From NCBI GenBank assembly GCA_003439945.1, contig QVRM01002239.1:62001-126000 (forward strand): 64,000 bases of DNA, in the 5' to 3' direction. This stretch comes from Dermanyssus gallinae. Its lineage: Eukaryota > Arthropoda > Arachnida > Mesostigmata > Dermanyssidae. Shown here piece after piece: positions 59,000 through 64,000 of the stretch. Under the pieces are notes generated by a model. That model was not told the DNA's origin. It did no database searches and saw only the letters and a list, made by a program, of their open reading frames with translations. Positions within the stretch are counted from its first letter, which is position 1. Each line of letters starts with the position of its first letter. Position numbers and translations under genes: made by a program.

Positions 59000-59412
59000 C
59001 GATACTACATCATGATTTATTAAGAATACAGATGGAGCGACAATTGTCTCCTGAGAACGTGTGCACTGGGAATATCACTCTATCTCATCTAGAGTGGGTT
59101 GGGACCACTTCAGCATCGTGCCGCGGACGGACGCCGCGTTCCCGCGTTGGACGTCGAGGTCATCTGCTCGTGCGCGTAGCTTCAATTATGGCGGTCACTC
59201 AGTCATAACGAGTTTGTAGTCTTCCTAAAACTTTTCGGGCTGATCCTCAGCGCACGTTTAACGTCCACCACGGATTTGCTTTCGCATTGCTTCGTAAGAC
59301 GGACAACCCCATAAATACGAATGTGCAACGGTGGGGATCAAACCCGTGCTGCACCTATGTGTCTCCTCTGGCCGCGAGATGCACGCGAATTCACTACGCC
59401 ACCTGGCTCGAC
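58995..59412 (-). mobile_element. SINE family II, longest copy
   Basis: Minus-strand head: A-box-like GTGGCGTAGTGAATTCGCGT and B-box-like GGGTTTGATCCCC, then AACGT--GCTGAGGATCAGCC, the body shared with 71-230 and a (TA)n tail at 58966-58994. It defines the full order head-body-(TA)n of about 410 bp. Box mismatches suggest an old copy. Confidence 0.82.
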
Positions 59413-59524
59413 ACAGTAGCCTTTTCTGGCACAGCTGTCTCATCAGAAGCTGCTTTTGACCGCTCAGAATATGGTGTATACTCGGTGCCTACACTATCTC
59501 TTTCAGATGAGACAATCTATTTGG

Positions 59525-59560
59525 CTATAATACTATACGCCGGCGCGTATAGTATTATAG
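59525..59560. repeat. 16-bp perfect inverted repeat, 4-nt loop
   Basis: CTATAATACTATACGC and GCGTATAGTATTATAG around CGGC. Confidence 0.97.
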
Positions 59561-61859
59561 TACCAAATACGTAAATTCGTGAACTGCATTTAATTGGCTT
59601 TAGTTTTCTTTCTGGTTAAGCCTTTAAAATATGTTTAATCACAGCGCGCTGCTCGCTCTACCCATTTTCACTGTAGGGCCTGACATGTTACAGTTGCACG
59701 ATACACGTAACGCTCATTTTTGCTATTTCGCAGTAGTTAGTATGGGCTTTTTGAAACTATTGACAGGTGACGCTAAGATCTTTTTGATTCAGCTAGTATT
59801 TTTCCAGTGTTTTGTTTGTGTCGTTATATGTTGTACATACATTTTAAATACGTTTGCAGAATAATAGAGAACAAACCAAAATGACCGTGCAACGACCGAC
59901 CCCGTTCATATTTTAATTCAAGGAGGCGATAGCGTGGCTCCGATTATTAACCTGCTGCTGTCGCGTTTCGATCTGCCATTTGTTGGCGGTGACCACTATT
60001 TGGCTCTTATCTATTACAGTTAAAGTTGTGCATTGCACCCTTGATTCAGCCAAAACAGTGAAACTACTTTTCTAATCGAATCACGTACTGATAATGTAAC
60101 GAGGCACGCTATACCGCTGGTATCTGCTATTTGCTTAAAGTATTTCAATAATCGCATCGGGTCAATCGCATATACTCGAGAGTGGAACTTGTCATTGGTC
60201 CAATGACTGAGTCTATTCTGCAGCTTACGTGACCAAGCTGCGAGTCCTCAGACACACCATGTAATTCATATTGGAGTGGCACCAACGTACGCTCGCATAG
60301 AACGGTTTAAGCAGTTTTACAGGCAATAATACTACAGCTTCCGCTCCCATCTGTCTGTCATATGTTTTAGCTTAAGGAGGCTTGAGATAAACAGACGTGT
60401 TGACGTTATTAACAGTGCAATCGGTATGTAGGGCCCGTTTCCTCACCGAATGCTACACCGCCATGCTGATTTCGCTTAGAATAGGACAAAATTGACCCTT
60501 ACTAGCCTGTTTGACCCTTTGAAAATTGCAGGTCCGTGAAATGATATTATTAACATTCGAGTGTCGCTTTGTGGTCTGCCTGCGTTCCTAGAGCAGCTTC
60601 GACTAGTAGTATAGAAATTTGTCTTTAAACCATTGTCGCATAAGAGCAGGAATTCGACTTTTGGGGCTGGGGCTGTACTTCAATAGTGGTGTTCACTTAA
60701 ATATGAACAGTAAGTGCAAGCTCGCATAGGCTTTAGGAAACGTGACCTTTGAAGCATTCGCGGAAACGAAGCTATGGTTCCGACTAGGTTTGAGGTAGTC
60801 GTTGCCGAAAGAGTACTTTCCCGCCATCCCGAGACACGCGTTCCTCTGTTCGCCATACAAAAAACGTCTGACATATTTGCCGAGCCCGGCCGTGGCTGTG
60901 GATATGAACGGTGTGTCGGCAAAGCACTGCCCAATGGTGGCTGCTTTGCTGTAGTGAGCTTATACTTCAACGAATCGGTTCGCCCTTATGCAATGTAGTA
61001 GCGAACATCATGACAACGGTTCGCGTCCTCATAGAGTAGATATTTTGGTCGGCATTGTCGGCGACGCCGAATGTCAATAACACTCTTTCTTCACTTCTAG
61101 ATGCGCATGCAAATTACTCGTCACTGTTTACGCTAGACTTATTTGTTCTTCTATTTTTAGGAAAGTTTTAAGGAGCCCGTCGGTCTTCTTGTTTATGCTC
61201 CTGTAGTGTTGTTGTTGTTAAAAGCCATTTGAGCCTACTTATTGACTAGCATCAATCGTGTAACCGATTATAATTATCATTATGATTGCAAAGCAACGAT
61301 TGCCAGGAATCTGTAACGCGAGCCAGGTACGGCACTCATGAATGTTGACTATGCGCAGCATACGACGTAAGAGGCGCGCCTTGTGTAGGTAAGGTGCGAA
61401 AACTTTCGAGACTCTTTCGATCGTTTGTCTGTCGTTTCGCTTGGTTTCGCTGTTACAAAGTGTGAGCACGTTATAAAAATGCGCTGCTGGTACAGTTTAA
61501 TTTACGCACGCTATTAAAATGTGATTCGATCTCTTTTCTCTTTTCAGGAGGAAGCTCGAAGGAAAACGTGGCAATCCCCACAGTTGGGCAGCTTACGGGT
61601 ACTTTCTAGGCTCTCTACGAACCATACGAAAAGTAGCAGCAGTTTGTAACTTGAGGTGGCACGCTCGGGCTACGATGTAACTATAACTAGAAGAGCTGAG
61701 TTGTAGTTGGCCGGCGGCAGAAGCACTAGTATTGCTCACCTTGACAAGCGCGTTTATAATTCAAGAAGTCATCCGCAGCTAAACTACGCTTTTGAGCTGT
61801 CTGTAAATATGTGTTTGAAGATTACACCATGCGCAATGTGTGTGGTTCGTCTCGTACCT
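59561..61859. other. Intergenic, nothing recognised
   Basis: The frames at 60680-60998 (both strands) and 61239-61469 (minus) were inspected, with no supportable function. Confidence 0.45.
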
Positions 61860-61893
61860 CTGCAGAATGCTCTTCTACAAGAACATTCTGCAG
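61860..61893. repeat. 15-bp inverted repeat with one mismatch, 4-nt loop
   Basis: CTGCAGAATGCTCTT pairs with AAGAACATTCTGCAG. Confidence 0.93.
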
Positions 61894-62639
61894 AAGAAGA
61901 CCCACTTCTTCATGTCGGAAATCACAACTTCGTATACGCTGAGGTGGCAGCGAGATTCTACATAAGTAGTTTGACTTAGTTGCTAATAAAACCCGCAGCG
62001 GGCTTTTGAAGACACACTACGGGGATGTATCGTAGGCCCTTTTGATGTTGTGCAAAATTTTGCTATCAGTTGTTACGCAAATAGGAAAATAGGAACATCC
62101 TATGAAGGTATTTTTAAGTGAATTTAAAATATGTAAGTAAAGAAATCATCAAAAGATACCTACACGTTGAAGTTACAATGCACAACCTAGGCAAAAATAG
62201 TAAAAATCTGGTGCGTCATTTGCACCAACAAAATTTGCTTGTACGAGTGTCTTTGATTAACTAAAAACGTAAAGTTACGTTAATTACTTCGTCTTAATTA
62301 CTCTGCAACTACGGATTGGATCGCGGTGTCGCATTTTTTGGCTGGCGTTATACATATACTGTTTGTTCTTCAGAAGAAATGGAATTTCCTTAGTTGTTTT
62401 TAGTCCCTGTATAGAAGAATTGGTTATCTCGCAGTTACATATTTGTGCGTCCACTCCAAGCTGCTCGTGAAGCCGGCGTAGTATACAGGGTTCTTACATC
62501 GCTTATTGTCAAAAAGCTCTCTAGAATGTTATAAGGATTTACCAGTACAGCAAAATTGTTTTCTGCCAGGGGCGTAACTAAAAGCACAGTAACAGTTGTA
62601 ATAGAACCCCTAGGGATCCGAAACAAAATATTACTTACG

Positions 62640-63105
62640 CAGCGTTTACTGATGTAGGAACAGCTTTTTATGCCGTCCCGAGAGATCGGCTTTTACTCAG
62701 TCTCCGTGAAGACTTTAAGATTGCAAACCGAATGTATAACCTCATCCAGGACATCACCCAAGTAAACATTAGACAACTCAAAGAATCTTGACAAGATTAA
62801 AACTATGTTTCACAAAAGAGCCATTAGTTTATCAATAACCACCCCATCTAAGCTGGTGCTACATATGTGCAGCGAGGTCACAAGAACACCGCAATTACCA
62901 GATCGACCACAACTGACGCAAAATTTCACAGATGGATCCGCATTTCTCATTAGCAGATGGCTAGAAGATGTGCAACAAAACAGTGCAGGGATCTACAAAA
63001 TAGCTTGGCACGGATACCACCAGTACCTCCGTCTAAGGGGCAAACTTTTTAGATCAACAAATCTCTTTGTAAATACTGTGGTGAACAACTGCTGTAATTG
63101 ACGAG
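62640..63105 (+). pseudogene. Non-LTR reverse transcriptase relic (motif A region)
   Basis: The frame reads AAFTDVGTAFYAVPRDRLLLSLREDFKIANRMYNLI. This fits the non-LTR motif A context A-F-DF-KAFD-VPR--L---L, where catalytic D is Y here. A later frame (62805-63101) has QNFTDGSAF, weakly like the RNase H start, but stops and frame changes intervene and the usual distance is not kept. Confidence 0.55.
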
Positions 63106-64000
63106 CTTGCACGACATAACCCATACTTATTGTAAGGATCTGTCAATAATGGTAAATAAACAACAAATAATATAAATATGTCAGCAAAATATTTGCATTC
63201 GAGATTATCTAGCGTCAATCATGTGTGTCCCGACGGCTCATTTGCGCCCGGCGATTACAAGAAACCGGACTAATCAAAAACACATTTGCACAAACCTATC
63301 CATCGGATGATGAGCTACGAAATTCGGGTTTTACGCATGCTCTAAATGGTTGTGTCGGTGACTGATGTCGATGACACATCGTTGAAGCTATTAAGGGGCT
63401 TAACCCTGTTGAAGCACTTAAAGTGCTTGGAGTCTATGACAAACGATATCCCAGACGGAGTGCCATAAGTTGTGTTCAAGCAGATTGTAACCTTGATATG
63501 TCACCCATTAAGCTTGATATCTCGTCGCTCACATGTGGATTCGATGTCCCCGGAGATTTTCCGGACGGCCATTGCTAACCCAACTCACAGAGAGAAAAAT
63601 AGGTCAGACCGCAAAAAATGACCGACGCTCACCGTTATAGCTTGCAAATTGTTAAATAGTGTAATTTCCTCGGCTATATATCAGCATCATTAGGTAGTCA
63701 TTGCATTCAAGCAGAGTACATTGAAGTCATAATCGTCTATATTATCTTATTATAATTATATGTTGTAATACAACATGACGGGCAGTTGGTTCTTATTCCC
63801 TACCGTCCCAACGAGAGAGAACGTGCAACAACCACCTTTGAAGCGTCGAACAGCGGTATTAGCAAAAGTTTGCCAGTAGAGGCTACAAGTGCATTGAGGG
63901 TACCCCTCGTAAAACTTATTGAACGAATTTGTACACACGCTGGTAGTAGCCACGCGAGATGTACCTGGTCGAGGTGAGAGAAGACGTCGTTTCCTCGATT
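63106..64000. other. Intergenic, nothing recognised
   Basis: Unique AT-rich DNA to the end of the window. Confidence 0.5.

Noticed and set aside
60680..60998. Overlapping frames of 96 and 74 codons
   Set aside because: Neither strand shows a motif, splice site or compositional support.

Overview
The window is eukaryotic nuclear DNA from an invertebrate, most likely an arthropod (a mite or other chelicerate is plausible, but the sequence does not settle this). It is AT-rich and almost gene-free. It is dense in (TA)n, (TTA)n and (TTG)n microsatellites and carries tRNA-derived SINEs, R1-like and restriction-like-endonuclease (RLE) non-LTR retrotransposons, and Tc1/mariner DNA transposons. There are no operons, ribosome binding sites, rRNA genes, CRISPR arrays or convincing intact tRNA genes. 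No virus was recognised.

Layout. 0-5.3 kb: SINE pieces and unrecognised DNA. 5.3-16.7 kb: the most striking region, a colony of RLE-type non-LTR elements stacked in one broken-up (TTA)n/(TAA)n tract. In order: a 3' fragment of a minus-strand element, a near full-length plus-strand element (A1), a near full-length minus-strand element of another lineage (B), a second A element (A2, only one visible lesion), an inverted 5' fragment of an A-like element, and a degraded minus-strand C-terminal fragment. Nearly every piece abuts TTA repeat, as expected for an R4/Dong-like element that targets TAA microsatellites. 17-28 kb: SINE, R1-like relics, and a complete but dead Tc1-like transposon (25349-26947) with about 200-bp terminal repeats of the IR/DR kind and TA target duplication, followed by another transposase relic and a 51-bp hairpin. 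28-38 kb: microsatellites, a GTT minisatellite, a SINE, an R1-like relic and a TATA-box candidate. 37.5-41.4 kb: GC-rich, trinucleotide-rich DNA leading to the one convincing host gene: a TATA/initiator promoter and a single-exon ORF for a 216-residue secreted acidic protein (39900-40550), with a stem-loop in its presumed 3' UTR. 42-54 kb: a third SINE family, one copy with a perfect 17-bp target-site duplication; a candidate terminal exon on the minus strand (46467-46847); an inverted pair of interspersed repeats; mariner, RT and R1-like relics; and a 28-bp perfect palindrome. 54-64 kb: a GC-rich promoter-like block around 56 kb, a SINE next to (TA)n, perfect hairpins and a last RT relic.

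Functionally, the window is dominated by retrotransposition. RLE elements supply zinc finger, RT and nuclease and appear directed to TAA repeats. SINEs carry tRNA-like pol III promoters and would depend on LINE machinery in trans. All autonomous copies seen here carry disabling changes. Coordinates of relics and SINE ends are approximate (about 10-30 bp) because they were judged by eye.
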